Shown here: positions 38,057-53,400 of the stretch, piece by piece
Layout of the letters: the number at the start of each line of letters is the position of its first letter
Position numbering within the stretch: the first letter of the stretch is position 1
Assembly: GCA_017562135.1 (NCBI GenBank)
Contig: QEYB01000180.1
Location: forward strand, 186,001 to 250,000
From: Dipylidium caninum
Lineage: Eukaryota > Platyhelminthes > Cestoda > Cyclophyllidea > Dipylidiidae
Direction of reading: 5' to 3'
Length of the DNA stretch: 64,000 bases
Notes under the pieces: generated by a model
The model's database searches: none
The model's input: the letters and a program-made list of their open reading frames with translations, nothing else
What the model was told of the DNA's origin: nothing
Program-made: the position numbers and the translations under genes

Positions 38057-41000
38057 TTATGCATAACAGGAGGGTGGGGACATGGACCTAGAGGCACCAA
38101 CAATACTTTTCAGGACGTAAAGCGCTAAATTGCGTCGACACGTTTCTCGGTTTGCCGCAATAGACAAAAAACAGCCACCTTTACCACCATGCCGACAGGT
38201 TAAACGAACGGTTTTCGTGCACAAGTCCTGAATCACCTTTTCAATGTCGATAGTAGTTGGCAAATTTAGGGATTCCAAATGATTCCTACCGATCTGCAGT
38301 ATAAACACACAACCAATCTCAGCGACATTACGGAATTTCTTCGCCTAAAAGGTAAAATAGCGCGATCGCTAAAAATAACGCACATACATTGACCAATGAG
38401 CATTATCATATTTGAGGGTCAATTTGGATAAACAAAAACGTGCAAAACTGACCTGGATTAACGGAGTCATACGCTTGTTTACTAGAAATCCAGGCAATTC
38501 GGTCAATTCACAGGGAATGCCGAAACAGTTGCACATCTGCAGTAGTTGTGTTTCCATTCCAAAAACTTCCTTGTTGTAAGACGAGCCATCACATGGACCG
38601 CAGCACGTGAGTACACGGGCAAGTCGAGTAATTGCCATGAAATGACTATTTCGTTGATGTTCTGAAGTGACTGATCCTCTGACTTCAAGCCAAAACATTT
38701 CTATAGTGACAAAAGTTATAGCTGACATTCCCACATTAGCCTGTGACTAGCAAAATTTTCTCAAAACAGGTCTAAGTATTACTTTGCAGAGCCAAAGGAA
38801 AAAATATACCGGAAAAATTTACCTTTATCAAACTCAGTTGTCGTATCGTGATGACATAGGTCCTAAAGAGTAACGAGCAATTAGTTGATGAAAAACCTTA
38901 ATTTTCCCTCCTAAGAAGTATAATCTGGACTTTCAACGATGGAGATAACCATTAGAGTGAAATTGTAATTTAACTACCAAAACCATAAACTTTATTGTAT
39001 TTTTGTACGGCCTTGAGTAAACTGGTCTACAAGCCCAAGTCAGTCTTCTTTTATGCATGCTTAAAATTATTTGCATAAGCCTCACCATTCTCTCTAGATC
39101 AGGGAAGACTGTGTTGCCGACAACTGAGCGGCTACGCCGAATACTTTTTGAAAGCGGATATAAAACGACACTGCCGGAAACGTTTCGTGGTCTAAAATGG
39201 CAGTTACCGAGATCACAGAACGATCAAGAAATAAATGCCTCTAAAGCGAATTGGTAGGGTAAGGTTTATAGGTTATTTTGACAACGATTAATGTTTTTTC
39301 TCTAAGTTAGGATGCCTTACTACTAAATCAATTCATACCGTCTGGCAGAAGATTGAAAATGAAATTTTGTATCCGAACGCATTTCCAAATCGAAAACGAA
39401 GACCTCTTTCGCGCACGAGAAGGTGACAAGTGAATCCTACAAGTTAATAAATAAGCAAATGGTACCAGAAATCGGTAGAAAATGACTGTAAATCACTAAC
39501 AATAATTCTGATGAGAAAGCAAGATAAACGCGTAAAACGGTAGAGTTGCATACAATTAACTCCAACCTTAGTAAAGGATGAAACAATGTCAGAATTGGGG
39601 CAGAGCATTACTTTTCCCTTACCAATAATGACAGCTGAAATACAATTCTTAGTAATTAATTTTCCAAAATTTGAAGCTATAATATTTCAGTTAAGGCGGC
39701 ATACAGCTTTTCAATTCATTGCATACACGTCACACTATACTAATATTGCATTCGCAAGAGTTGATTAATATAGTCGATAATCTTGAGACCCACTTTCGTT
39801 ACTCATTTATGTTTCAAACACTATATACATCAAAATTAACTACAGCCTAAAATTCATAGCTCAGGATTTCTTTTCAAAAGGTGGACATACTTTCTTGTTC
39901 GCCCTCTGGCAATCCATGTTTCCTAAAATACGAAAAGTTCAACAAAAGAAAATCCTAAGGTGGTAAAGCAGTTCGAATTTATTCACGGCAAATTACAAGG
40001 TTCATTGCGTCAATTATCGGTTCTCTCGCAAAATAACCGTTTAGTTTAGCCAGTAAAAATCGGACATTTTTAAGGGAACAAACCACATGCAATGAGATAT
40101 AAACCAAGGGACGTGACTACTTAAATTTAGACAATTAACGAAACGCACACAGTGGGGCCAGAAACTCATGCATAGGCATCCATGCTAAACCGGCGTCATT
40201 GCTCCAGGCCACATCAATAATTGTAGCACATGCTCGGGAAAGTACCTGAAGAAGGGCGATGAACAATGGTTGGGGGAGAAGAGGTAGTAGGTTCCCCCAG
40301 GTAAGGGTAAACATTAATTCCGATAGTCTGTAGGGCCTTCTCGGCAGCAGACCTTTTCGCGAGTCGCTTGCTCCTGCATACAGCACCCCGAATCACTATG
40401 TCGCCCAGTTTGCACTTGAAAATAAAATAAAAATGTTCGTCTCTTTACGATAGATTATTATTGTTTAATCAAAGCCATCGTTTTGATGACATGGGAACTT
40501 ACGAAATAACGAAATTTTATAGGCACATATTTAGATTTATTGCTTTTGTTTTCCCGACTTGGTAGCGGTTTGTGACTAGAGGGCAATTGCTCAAGAGTGT
40601 AGACGGGTGGCGGCGCAAAATTTATGCGCCGGTTGAGCTCCAAGCGTTCAATAGGATGGAGAGAGCCTACATACGCGGCATTACCTCGAGCAAGAGCGTT
40701 GTCATTTCTCCGACTGATTATTGATGACTATAATGCAATCAAAGCTCTATTTTTAAAAAAAATTTCCCCATTTAAGTCATTTATTATTGCAAATTACCTT
40801 TGTCGATTTCGGCAGCAATGAACTCTTGGAACGTTCAACACTTTTAAGTTTATCAAACATCAAACGTGCAGCAAGCTCTTTTGCTCGGTCAGCAGAATTT
40901 GCAGTCCCCTCCGTACTAGGTAGCGGAGGTAAAATGCAAGTCGCAGAGAATCGAGGTTTTGAGATGTATTTGACCTGAAAGTGTATTATATTGTAATAGA

Positions 41001-42483
41001 TAAGGAAAGAGAATTAATGGGTCCTGTACTCACCAATTCATAAGATATCGGAAGACCCCGAAGCCTTGCAAGAATATCAAGGCGCCACGAAAAACTATGA
41101 ACGGAGGTCTTATCCACATTTTCAACCAATGTGCGAATAGCCTAGGTTAAGACCAATGACTAGGGGTAAAATTCGCCAATAATAATAATAATAGTAACAA
41201 CTAATCCACTGTCACTTTTAACGTTTCACTGAATTGCAATCTGAAAAGGTTGCCATCAGGGTGAAAAATGAAGACCTAATAGGTTTTTAATAAATAACTG
41301 TTACAAACCCAATGTAGTGTTATTGAATGAAGAAATTACCTCCAAAAATACTTTGAAAATAGACATAAAGTGCAAAAGTTGAATAATCTTAAATTTGATC
41401 ACCATAAAGTTTACCTTATATCACATGATCTCAGAAGAGGGGTTATCAATAAATTAAAGACGAGCACGTCTATGTGCGAGCACAATACTTACACTCAAAG
41501 CTTTGAAGCTCGCCTCCTGAAATCCCAGTGATGAAAGAAACTCACGTCCAAAAAAGGATACACAATGGTCTGGACCATATTTGAATACCCGCACCGGCAC
41601 TTGGAACAATGCTCCCAGCTTGACCAAGTCCGCGTATGAGCGTTTTGAAGGCAAAAATTCAACTTCATTCAGCCCCAATAAAGATTCTAAATAATCACGT
41701 TTTGCCTGTACGTTGAATTAGAAAATAGTTAGAAACCAAATATCTACACAAAATCCAATATTAGGATCTGTAGGATATATGGTATAAAATATTTGCTTAT
41801 CATATAGACAAAACACTCCCTCTCTGAGTAACATCGATAAATAATTTAAAATCTCAAATCACAAACGCTGAGATAGTTACTATCAAAATTTTCATTGCGG
41901 TACACGGTGTCCTAAACCCATGGCAGATGAAACCGAAAAGAGTATAAGATCTGTTCAGCATAAGCTGAGTATAAAGGGTGATTATTATAAAAAGGGCAAT
42001 GTTAGCCAAACAATATAACTGCATAGATTCATTGGCGATATAAGAGTCTAGGCTTAAAAATCGTACAAATTAAAAACATATTCCAGTTTACATATGGCAA
42101 AGGTCTGAATATGCAATGCACCGCCAATTTGCTATATAGAACATGCTATCAAAAATGCAAGAAAAAAACATATATCATTCGTACGAAACAAGATGGATAA
42201 ATCGTGGGGGACGACTCACACAGACATTGGAGAATTCATTTCGCTCATTCAAGAAGCACAGGGCTGTGAGAGCAGACTTCCTCTTGGCTACTTTAATGGA
42301 TGGACCAAATCCGTCAAAAACTTGTTGATTAGGTTTAGCCTGGGATTTAATTACGGTAGTCTGTACGTGGAACAAGCGTTCATGAGGGGGTCCAACTTCA
42401 TCAACCACTAACTGGTGGAAGTGCAGTCCTTCCTTCTTACAATAATTCCGAAGAGAAGCTATAGCTTCCGAGAGGGGAAGCAT
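38057..42483 (-). CDS. STAU: Staufen-like protein with multiple double-stranded-RNA-binding domains
   Basis: This is a predicted cytoplasmic dsRNA-binding protein for mRNA localisation, decay or translation. Exons: 42483-42220, 41705-41493, 41141-41034, 40974-40798, 40727-40503, 40414-40246, 38700-38453 and 38293-38057. Every junction keeps phase, giving 546 residues. dsRBD1 (about 4-78) has the canonical GPPHERLFHV strand and the KVAKRKSALTAL helix. Residues about 105-155 resemble a degenerate second domain. dsRBD3 (about 178-250) begins DILARLRGLPISYEL and ends AKELAARLMFDKL. dsRBD4 starts HPIERLELNRR and ends SKRLAKRSAAEKALQTIGI, like Staufen dsRBD4 in order and position. The last two exons resemble a Staufen-type C-terminal domain (ETQLLQMCNCFGIPCELTE and ETCRRNLALYVLKSI). 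Domains 2, 3 and 5 lack the KKxAK RNA-contact pattern. Another multi-dsRBD family remains possible. It is convergent with C2orf69. Confidence 0.72.
41179..41193 (+). repeat. AAT trinucleotide microsatellite
   Basis: About five AAT units in an intron of the Staufen-like gene. Simple repeat. Confidence 0.7.
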
Positions 42484-43353
42484 GAGGAAATTTTACAATT
42501 ATTTAAGGAAGAAATAAGCAATGTGCCCATCGGATATCATGTCAGCATCAGGAAAAAATTTAAAAATACAGGCAAGGTATGTCTATGAGTTGGACGTAAT
42601 AGAAAGTAAAGTGGATAATTGGCAAAGTGTAGAATGCACAGAGCTAAAACTTCGGGGGCCGTTGTCGCACACAAATGTAAAAACCCGGGTTTTCGTTAAG
42701 AAATTAAAAATTAGGCGTTAAAACAAACGCAATTCCCCTTCATCGTTGCATTAAATGTGGTGGAAAATTCTTGCATTACATACGCCTGATATTGGCTAAG
42801 GGTGACGATGTTTATTTTGCAACTAGTTTTAGTAGGCTTTCGTTTAAAGCAATAAACCCTATCTTAAAACCAATACATTTATTATATATCATTGATTCAG
42901 TCGACGGCTTTGACTTCAAGGATATGTGAGTTTTCCCCTCTGGGGCATCGTTTTGTAAAAAGTTTACTAGGTCACTAGCTGTTAAGGATCCCTATCTAGA
43001 TGTTTTGCAGCCCTCCATCTTTCACATCAGATCGCTAGCCTACCCTTTCGGTTATTATCCTGATTCTCCTCTCTAATTTCCGCCATTATCGCACGCCATT
43101 GCGATAATTCAAGTTTCTTTGTCGGAAACTAATGGCAATTTCTCTTTTAATGACCTTTCCCATGATTGTTTAAACCGTTCGTCGCCTGGCAAATATGTGG
43201 ACTAACCGGCTTAACCGGTGCCCTGTGTTGTATCGGCAATCTTAGATGCTCGAGATTGGTTTCCAATGCAGTTCGTAAAGGCTGACCCGAAGAAAGCTCT
43301 CGAACCGAAAGTGTATGAGACGGTTTTGCCATATTATTGGGAATAATTTTAAG
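42484..43353. promoter_or_regulatory. Divergent region between the Staufen-like gene and TTLL9
   Basis: About 870 bp separates the Staufen-like ATG (minus strand) from the first recognised TTLL9 exon (plus strand). It must hold both upstream regions plus the short first exon of TTLL9, which I could not place. No other coding sequence is visible. The regulatory role is inferred from layout. Confidence 0.4.
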
Positions 43354-46357
<3,004 letters not shown>

Positions 46358-47302
46358 TATATACCTATATGTAACCATTTGTAACCTTTCAAAACAATTC
46401 CAAAGGATGGCAATATCTACTTTTGAATTTGATAGTTTTGAACAGAGTTATTAGTAATCGGGGGGAACCCACGGGGCACATTTATAGTCCGTAAGTCCAA
46501 GGCAGTCTGTAGATTCAATTATAAATCCCAAGTTCGTTGTTAACATATGTGAAGTCACGCCACAACGGACGAAGTTTTTTTGTGTCAAACTTAATTTTAG
46601 CGGTGAGAGCCTTTTGGTGTCACAAACATACGGTGCTCATCAATAAACGCGCTAAGTGTTGATATTTACAAATATAAGTAACGGTGCTATCGAGAAGAGG
46701 GTGCGGCAATGCCAATATCGCCTTAACTTAACATAAACCGATTAGATTATAAAATGGGGTGGGAGAGAGGAGACCTGGGGAGCGAGAATTTTTCGGCAAT
46801 CGGACCTCTGAAATTAATGACATAAGACCTAAAATTCGACGTGTTCTTAAAAGGCAAAACTGTGCTGGAGCACAGAAGAATAGATCAACAAAATTTTGAA
46901 GCTTGAAGGCAATATCTGGAGAGCAGATAAAATTAAACTGTCAATGTCAGAGTCAGAGATCATGTCGGGTTTCCAGTCATGACAAGGTAAGATGTTTAGA
47001 CAAAATACGTGGGAAGTATTGCGGTCATCTTCGAAGCGCCATTTCATGAAGGCCTGACAAAAAAAACCACAAGCCTCCATTGATTGTCTGTACATACCAT
47101 TAGACAGGAATAAGGGAAACAACACAAACACGTCGTGGATCAGCAAATGGTACAAAACAGTGGGTTTGGGTTTGTTCTCACAACCTGGCCATGAGAGTTC
47201 CAAAACATTTTAATTGCCGTGGGCATAGATTTTGCCATGTTTTTTGTTTAAATATTTTGGAAATCTCCAACTTTGGCGCCATTTGTTGCTTGCTTGCGTG
47301 CG
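46358..47302. other. Intergenic region between TTLL9 and Caprin
   Basis: It holds the 3' untranslated region of TTLL9 and the upstream region of Caprin. A 118-codon minus-strand frame at 46847-47203 has no recognisable similarity, and its neighbours are AT-rich with no splice partners, so it was not called. Confidence 0.5.
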
Positions 47303-49164
47303 ATGAGGATGCCCCTTGATCTCGTTTCTCCAACTGTGGTAATGGCTGAGTACGCCAGCAATCTCGAAAAAAAGCAGAGGAATCTTATTAAGCGCAAAGT
47401 AATACGATGATTTGCTTTATCGTTTTAGACGCGTTTAGAAACTTATAAACAAACATTAAGCGATGGGGGGATCCTTACCCCTGACAAGGAAAAGGCAGTC
47501 GCCGAGTACGATTCGGTCTGCCAACTCGTTGATGGATTGAAGGAGACCATTGACATAATTAATGAGATTCAGGTTAAAGTCGATCTGGTGGTAAAGGAAA
47601 ATGAGGGACGTTTGGCTGCTCTCCGCGAAAAGTATGCAGTCGATTTGTTCCAGAAGATTTGTCCTGTTTTGGAGTTACTATCGAAAGTCTCACTGCCTTC
47701 AGTAAAAGATGCCATCGTCAAGGTTATTTCTTGGCAGCAATATAAGGTGCTGGAAAACGCCTCGAAGACCCTCAATGTTCGTCCGCCTGTTGGATTCAAA
47801 TATGATGATACGGAGTCGTCTGATTTGTTCAAACAGTCGGCTGAGTATATGTTTAAATTGGCTGTTGGTGCTCAAGTGCCTGTAAATGGCAAAAGCAATA
47901 AGTCTCGCTTTCTAACTTTTGCGGACTTGCGTCAAATTTGTTTTGGTCTCCTTGTCAATGAAGAAGTCCGAGCCGCTCTTGTTTCTCCTTTGGGTGATCT
48001 CCACAAGAATAAATTTCCTGAACAATCAAAGCCGCTGGAAGCCAGTCAGAGAACGAAGCCGCAAGTCAAGCCCGTTTGTGCCGCCGAAGCGTCAGCAATA
48101 CATGAAAAGGACATATCTGTTGTAGACCCGCTTCCAGCCGAGGCTATTCTTGATAGTGTTATCAATCCTCTTAAGACCAGTTTTAATTTTCTTCAAGTGA
48201 GATATTTGCTGATTTATGTCGCATCTAGGGTTTTTTCCCTGTCAATTGTTATGTGTGAATATTAATCGACCTTCTTGTTTATTGTTGCGATCCCATTTTT
48301 ACAGGCTTCTCAAGTTGGTCCTGCTGCTTTAGTACAAACCGATAGCGAGCTCGCTGTGCGTCACCCTTTACCGCAACCAATTTCTCACTCGCCGGTGCTT
48401 CAGGAACGACTGATGATGGCCAATACGTCGCAGACCTCAGCTCATTACGTTGAGTCAAATAATCAAATACCGGTTTCTGATGCCGTTTCTCATTCACCGT
48501 TGCCTCCTCCTCTCAAATCTCAAACCGGGGTCCCAATTGCAGAGGAGGAAGAACAAAAGGCACCCACGCCTAAAACACTAATCAATGAAAGAATAAAGCC
48601 AAAGCACAAGTTTAACAGAGTAGGTGCGGGCGGTGGTTTGCAACCAAGCGAACAATCTCAGCCGCAAGTAACTTCGCTGCAGGCCGTCATGGACGATGAG
48701 CTCGCTCAGCAGCAGGCCTCTAGGCCTGCCACCACTACCACTAAATCGTGGGCGGATCGCGTACGTGGGACTCAAGCGCCATCTCTTTCTCAGCTTGTAC
48801 CAGAGTCCACGCAACCGTCGGCGCAGACGTCGTTCGGCTCAAATACACATCGTGATCCACAGCCCCCTCGCAACAAATTAGGTTTCCCTCGGGAGAACAG
48901 GCCGCCTCGTCCGCTTTTTAATGAAGGCGATGCAAATGGTCGGCCAGGACATCCGAGGAACGGTTTTCGTGTGCGCAGAGGTCGTGGAAATGGTATGACA
49001 TCTCGAGGTTAGTTTGTGTTGTCTCCACCTTTTTTTATGCTTTATGAACTGTTCATCCGTTTTCAATAGGTGGCCGTGTTCGTGGTACCCCACGTAACTC
49101 GTTTTATTCACGGGGATTTGACGCTCACTCACAGCGCCAGGCCCCTGTGGAAACGGTGTCGTAA
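47303..49164 (+). CDS. CAPRIN1: Caprin family RNA-binding protein
   Basis: Caprins are cytoplasmic RNA-granule proteins that work with G3BP and FMRP in translational control. Exons: 47303-47398, 47429-48196, 48305-49007 and 49070-49164. They join in phase to 553 residues. The N-terminal helical HR1 region carries the family block LEKKQRNLIKRK, then YKQTLSDGG and LTPDKEKAVAEYDSV, closely parallel to vertebrate caprin-1. The region continues through the long helical segment to about residue 230 and is followed by a Pro/Ser/Gln-rich low-complexity middle. The C terminus is Arg/Gly-rich (RRGRGNGMTSRGGRVRG) and ends in QAPVETVS. Two in-frame ATGs (47303 and 47309) and a third at 47342 precede the conserved block; the first was taken. 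Intron 1 is only 30 bp and contains an in-frame stop. It is convergent with Homer. Confidence 0.92.
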
Positions 49165-50156
49165 ATGTGAGCAAAAATTCCCAAGTTTTAGCCGTTATGA
49201 GGTCCAGTCTCCCCTTTATTAACCTTTGGTGTATCTGTGTGACCGCGAGTCGCTGTATAGTTTATGGTTCGCTTTTCTTTCGTTTTTGTGCTCACCGCTG
49301 TAGGCTTTGTTGCAATCACAACACTATGAATTCGCATTTATTACCACCCTACACCACTTCCCTTCTTCAGCCGTATTGTTTCAATGTAATGTTCTTTACT
49401 GCAGTGTCTTGTAATGGTTTTTATTGAATGGGGGAAGTTGGTTTTATTGGAACGCATGAGTGGCCAAATCTTTTTTTGTCGTTGGCTCTACGTGAAGTAT
49501 TGCTGAAGCTTGTCCTTCATTCATAGTTGCGACCGGTGTATGGTTCCGCTATCTTAGACGTTCCAAAGCACACTCTGTCGAGGGGGAATTTACGAAAGCT
49601 TGAGACCCAGGTTACAAGACTCGGCAGTTCCCGGTTTTCACACTAGTTATTCCGCCGTTAGGCAAGTACTAGTGGATCTCTTGTGTAGAGTTTCAAGGGA
49701 ACTTGTCGTGATTTGGGTGTGGTAGGCTGCCAGTGGTTCTTCTTGATGTAATAGTAATGTGGCGAATCCGACTTGCAAATGGCTGCAATTCATACCCCCA
49801 TTATAATGACAGGTTCCGATGCCGTAGACTAGACGACACGAACGTTGGGGGGACGGCGTATACTCTCGCCCAAGCCCACCGTCCAATATTTACATCAAAC
49901 TGCCTAGGCGACGGCAACTCCATTTATCATTTCAGAAAGCTCAGCAGGTTTGCTGTTTGGGCCCTGAAATCGTACCGCCTCGTAGTGCTGCAAAAACGAG
50001 AGGAGATCCATTCTACCCGGATGATTATTGGCGAGACAAATAAGGTCATGCAGTACATGGCAAATAATTGTGATAGTACATCTTGAAAATTTACTTCAAG
50101 GATGTATCAATAATCCATAGAGTTTGTAGGTGAGGAAGAGCAAAATGAACACGGTG
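49165..50156. other. Convergent intergenic region between Caprin and Homer
   Basis: It is expected to hold the 3' untranslated regions of plus-strand Caprin and minus-strand Homer. Frames on both strands around 49647-50086 show no recognisable protein. No polyadenylation signal could be assigned with confidence. Confidence 0.45.
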
Positions 50157-50489
50157 TCAGGTGGATTGGTTAGCCACAGCCGCTAAGAGGTGCCCAATTT
50201 GTCTATGCAAATCGCAGGCCTCTTGCAGAATACGGCCCAAACGGTGGTGCAGTTTCGTTAAAGCAACGCTACTCTCGGACAGATTGGTGCTCTCATCCTC
50301 CAATTGCTCTGTAGGGGTCACCTTCTCCATCGCGGGGACTGCACTGTTACCAGCGACGGAGAAAGGCACCTTATACACTAAGGGGAACCCCCTCCTTAGA
50401 ACCTGTGACTGTCCCTCCGCTGACGCCACTCCCGCCATCAGGGGATGCAATGTGCACGCGTTCGAGCCCTTCCCGCAGGTCAACACCAT
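50157..50489 (-). CDS. HOMER: Tentative 3'-terminal coiled-coil exon(s) of Homer
   Basis: The frame ends in a segment [18 protein letters not shown] continuing [10 protein letters not shown]. Hydrophobic residues fall at heptad a/d positions through nine consecutive sites, as expected for the end of a Homer coiled coil. The upstream part of the same frame is Ser/Gly/Val-rich and may instead be intronic or read in another frame after an acceptor near 50520. No family motif is recognisable, so the link to Homer rests on strand, position and the heptads. A short separate gene is the alternative. Confidence 0.4.
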   Translation of the reverse strand: MVLTCGKGSNACTLHPLMAGVASAEGQSQVLRRGFPLVYKVPFSVAGNSAVPAMEKVTPTEQLEDESTNLSESSVALTKLHHRLGRILQEACDLHRQIGHLLAAVANQST

Positions 50490-53400
50490 CGGGGGTAGTC
50501 CTCAGCGGAGAACTAGGGTTGGGGGACTAGATAGCAAAACAGGAGTTTTGTTTATAATCTGATGAACGATGCTTTGGCGGCTTTTACTTCCGGGATTTGA
50601 AAGTAATTCGGAAGGCTATTGTCAATACGCTGTCTAGTTTGTCATTTCGAGCTTGTCGCCTATGATGATAAAGCAAAAACGTATATCTGGTATTCAATAA
50701 CGAGAGAAGTGCCTCAAATCCACTAAGCCACGCCGTATCTATGGTTATATACCAACGACGATGACCGCGAGCCGATGGATGTGCAACTTGCTTACCTTAA
50801 ATAGATAAGAAATAACGAATTAATAATGAACTGAGGATAATCAACGAATATAAATTTATTGCTTTATTCACTGGATAGACTATAAGTGATGAGACAGTGT
50901 CCCCTCAGTCTACAAACAAATAAAATGTCCCCATTTGAGGTCGAGTTAGACGGCAGTACCTGGTCGAATGGAGCTTTGAAAGTTCTCGAATAGGCTCAGT
51001 CAGGTAACAAATAGGAAAATAATTTTTAGCCTAAATGCCCGTGCCGGTAACGGTGCCAGAATGCAAACGGGACTGAAAAATGAGACTGCTAGTGGATAAA
51101 AGACCAAAGATAGGGCAGCTTCAAACAGCCAAGTGTCCACGACAAAAAGAGATATATGAAAGCACATTAGGACGAATATTTTAGTTGCCACAGATGCACG
51201 CACTCAACTACAATAATGCAAACAATAAATGCCTTACAAAACGCATTTAAGTGACCAACTTCAACAAACACGTCGCGCGGATCAGACATGATTAAAATAA
51301 CTCATGGGAAAGGTTATTGTTACTAAAGCACCAAGTACATTCTCCAATAAGGTGGAAAAATGTAAGCATCTAAACCATAACAAGGTGCTAAAACTGGATA
51401 GGAGCCATCATCATCAGGCTTTGCCACGCCCTGCGGCAACTGGAAATAAAATATTAGAGCAGATAGGTCGAAACCAACAGGCGAGTAATTACCAAGGCGC
51501 CGGTACAGAAACCACAATCGGTACATTAAATGAGGTCACTTTCAGCAGCAATACTAAAATTCAACAACAAAACCGGATAATACGAAGGAAAACAACACTG
51601 CCGCTATCGAGATGCGCTTAATTTTATCACCCAAAGCCACCTACGAATTATACTAAAGGAATGGCACCTTTACGAATGAGGCGTTATATTAAAATACTGT
51701 CACCAGTTATCAGTGCTCCAAAACCGAGTAATGCATATCGTCAGGCACCAAATCTATGGGATAAATAACGCCACTAAAGGCATAACTTGTGGTACATCGA
51801 AAAATTACATGTTACTTAAAAGTTTCCTTTCCCCACAAATTCGTGGAGTTCTATACACCATTGTAGCAAACAATGCCTCATTCTGCCCAGAGGGAACTTG
51901 GTAATTCTTGTAAGTTCACCCAATGAAAGACAGTACAAAAAATTCTCTGAAGGTCAAAACTGACAAAAACTCAAGCCTCATCCTCATACGTCGTAGGGTC
52001 CAGAAAAGGTCAACAAATCTGTATGCGGAGAGGATAGAAACGCTTGCCGCAAACCACGAGAATACTGCAGAAGCCTGGTAGGACATCATATCAGCCCGCA
52101 TATTGTAAGATATTCAGCCGGAAAATAACGATTCACCAAGTGGAGGAAGAAAAAAGATTTATAAAAGTTGGTCGAATCCCTTTAGCTGGTGGCTGCTGAA
52201 GACTTATTTTTTCACTTGATATTCATATTTTCCTATCTGAATGAAGATCTCAAACTAAAAACTAGCCAACAATAAATACCTGGTCGCCTGTCACACTCAC
52301 AAGTTATTTTATTCAAAAATAATACCGGGTGTCAAAAATCGTAAATTTATTAAAATTTTGCGGGTATCATCCATTACTGTAAATGACGTCTTCGGAGTTA
52401 TTAGAATATTTATTATTAGTACTTTTTTGTTGTGAAGAATTAGAACGAAAAATGAGAAGCTTACGATTGCAGAGATAACCACAAGTGACAGTAATAGAAA
52501 GGAAAGCCGATGTTTATATAAAACGATTTGCGATTCCGGTCAAGTGTAGCTATGCGATTGCTAAATATGTTGATGTCGAATACTATTTAAAATAGTGTCA
52601 TTGGGAAATATTCTTGTTTATTCAAGGAAAATGCCTCTAACCAAACTATACAATCTAAAAAAAGAAAAGAAATGTAGAAATTCAGACACTAAATTTCTGC
52701 CCCAACTTCATATAAGTTGAATCCGCTAAAAACCCAAACTTGCGAAGGGCCACAGGAATGATTGCGATGACTTCATAACAGTTGAAGACAATAAGGCCCG
52801 CAAATCCAAGGGGAGGCGCTCAACAATAAAGCATCAGTTTTTAATAGAGCAGAGCCGCGAAGACCAATTCATTTAACGTGACAGTGGGATTTAATGATGC
52901 AGCAGAGAAGATCCATGAAAAATCATTCACGTTAATGACGTCGAAAGCCCCTTTCATAGATACAGTGATCCGGTCTTCTCATACATATTACATAAAAGTG
53001 GTTGCAAAATATAGAATTCATACGATATTTAACGAAAAAGAAAAAAACTCATACTATCAAAGAATGCATTCCCGTAAAAAAATGTTCGGGACTTTAAAAG
53101 CACAGACAAATAAACATGATGGCAGTTATGATAAAATTCACAGGACGCTGACGAATGCATGTGGATTGACTCACGTCTACATTTTTGGAGACCTGTCGAC
53201 GTACTGCTTCCAGTTCACGTTCTAATCTTTGAATGTGTTCTTGGTAGTGTTGATGATGCATGAGTTGGTGTCCATTACCACCGAAGGGTATTGCTTCGCT
53301 CGTCACTGCGACGCCTGTGACCGGAACAGAGCCATTGCCGGGGTGTAACGTATTCAGCAAAGGTGGATTAGGGGACGCAGAAAGAGACAAAGTGTTACGT

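Noticed and set aside
40135..40386. Second frame downstream of the Staufen-like dsRBD4 exon reading to a stop at 40135
   Set aside because: The donor at 40246 joins in phase 1 to the exon at 38700, recovering a C-terminal dsRBD-like region, so read-through was not preferred.
46847..47203. 118-codon minus-strand frame between TTLL9 and Caprin
   Set aside because: No recognisable similarity, skewed Phe/Leu/Ser composition and no neighbouring exons.
51916..52101. Helix-like segments on either strand inside the Homer intron (for example [20 protein letters not shown] on the plus strand)
   Set aside because: The coiled-coil-like reading is on the opposite strand from Homer and lacks splice sites.
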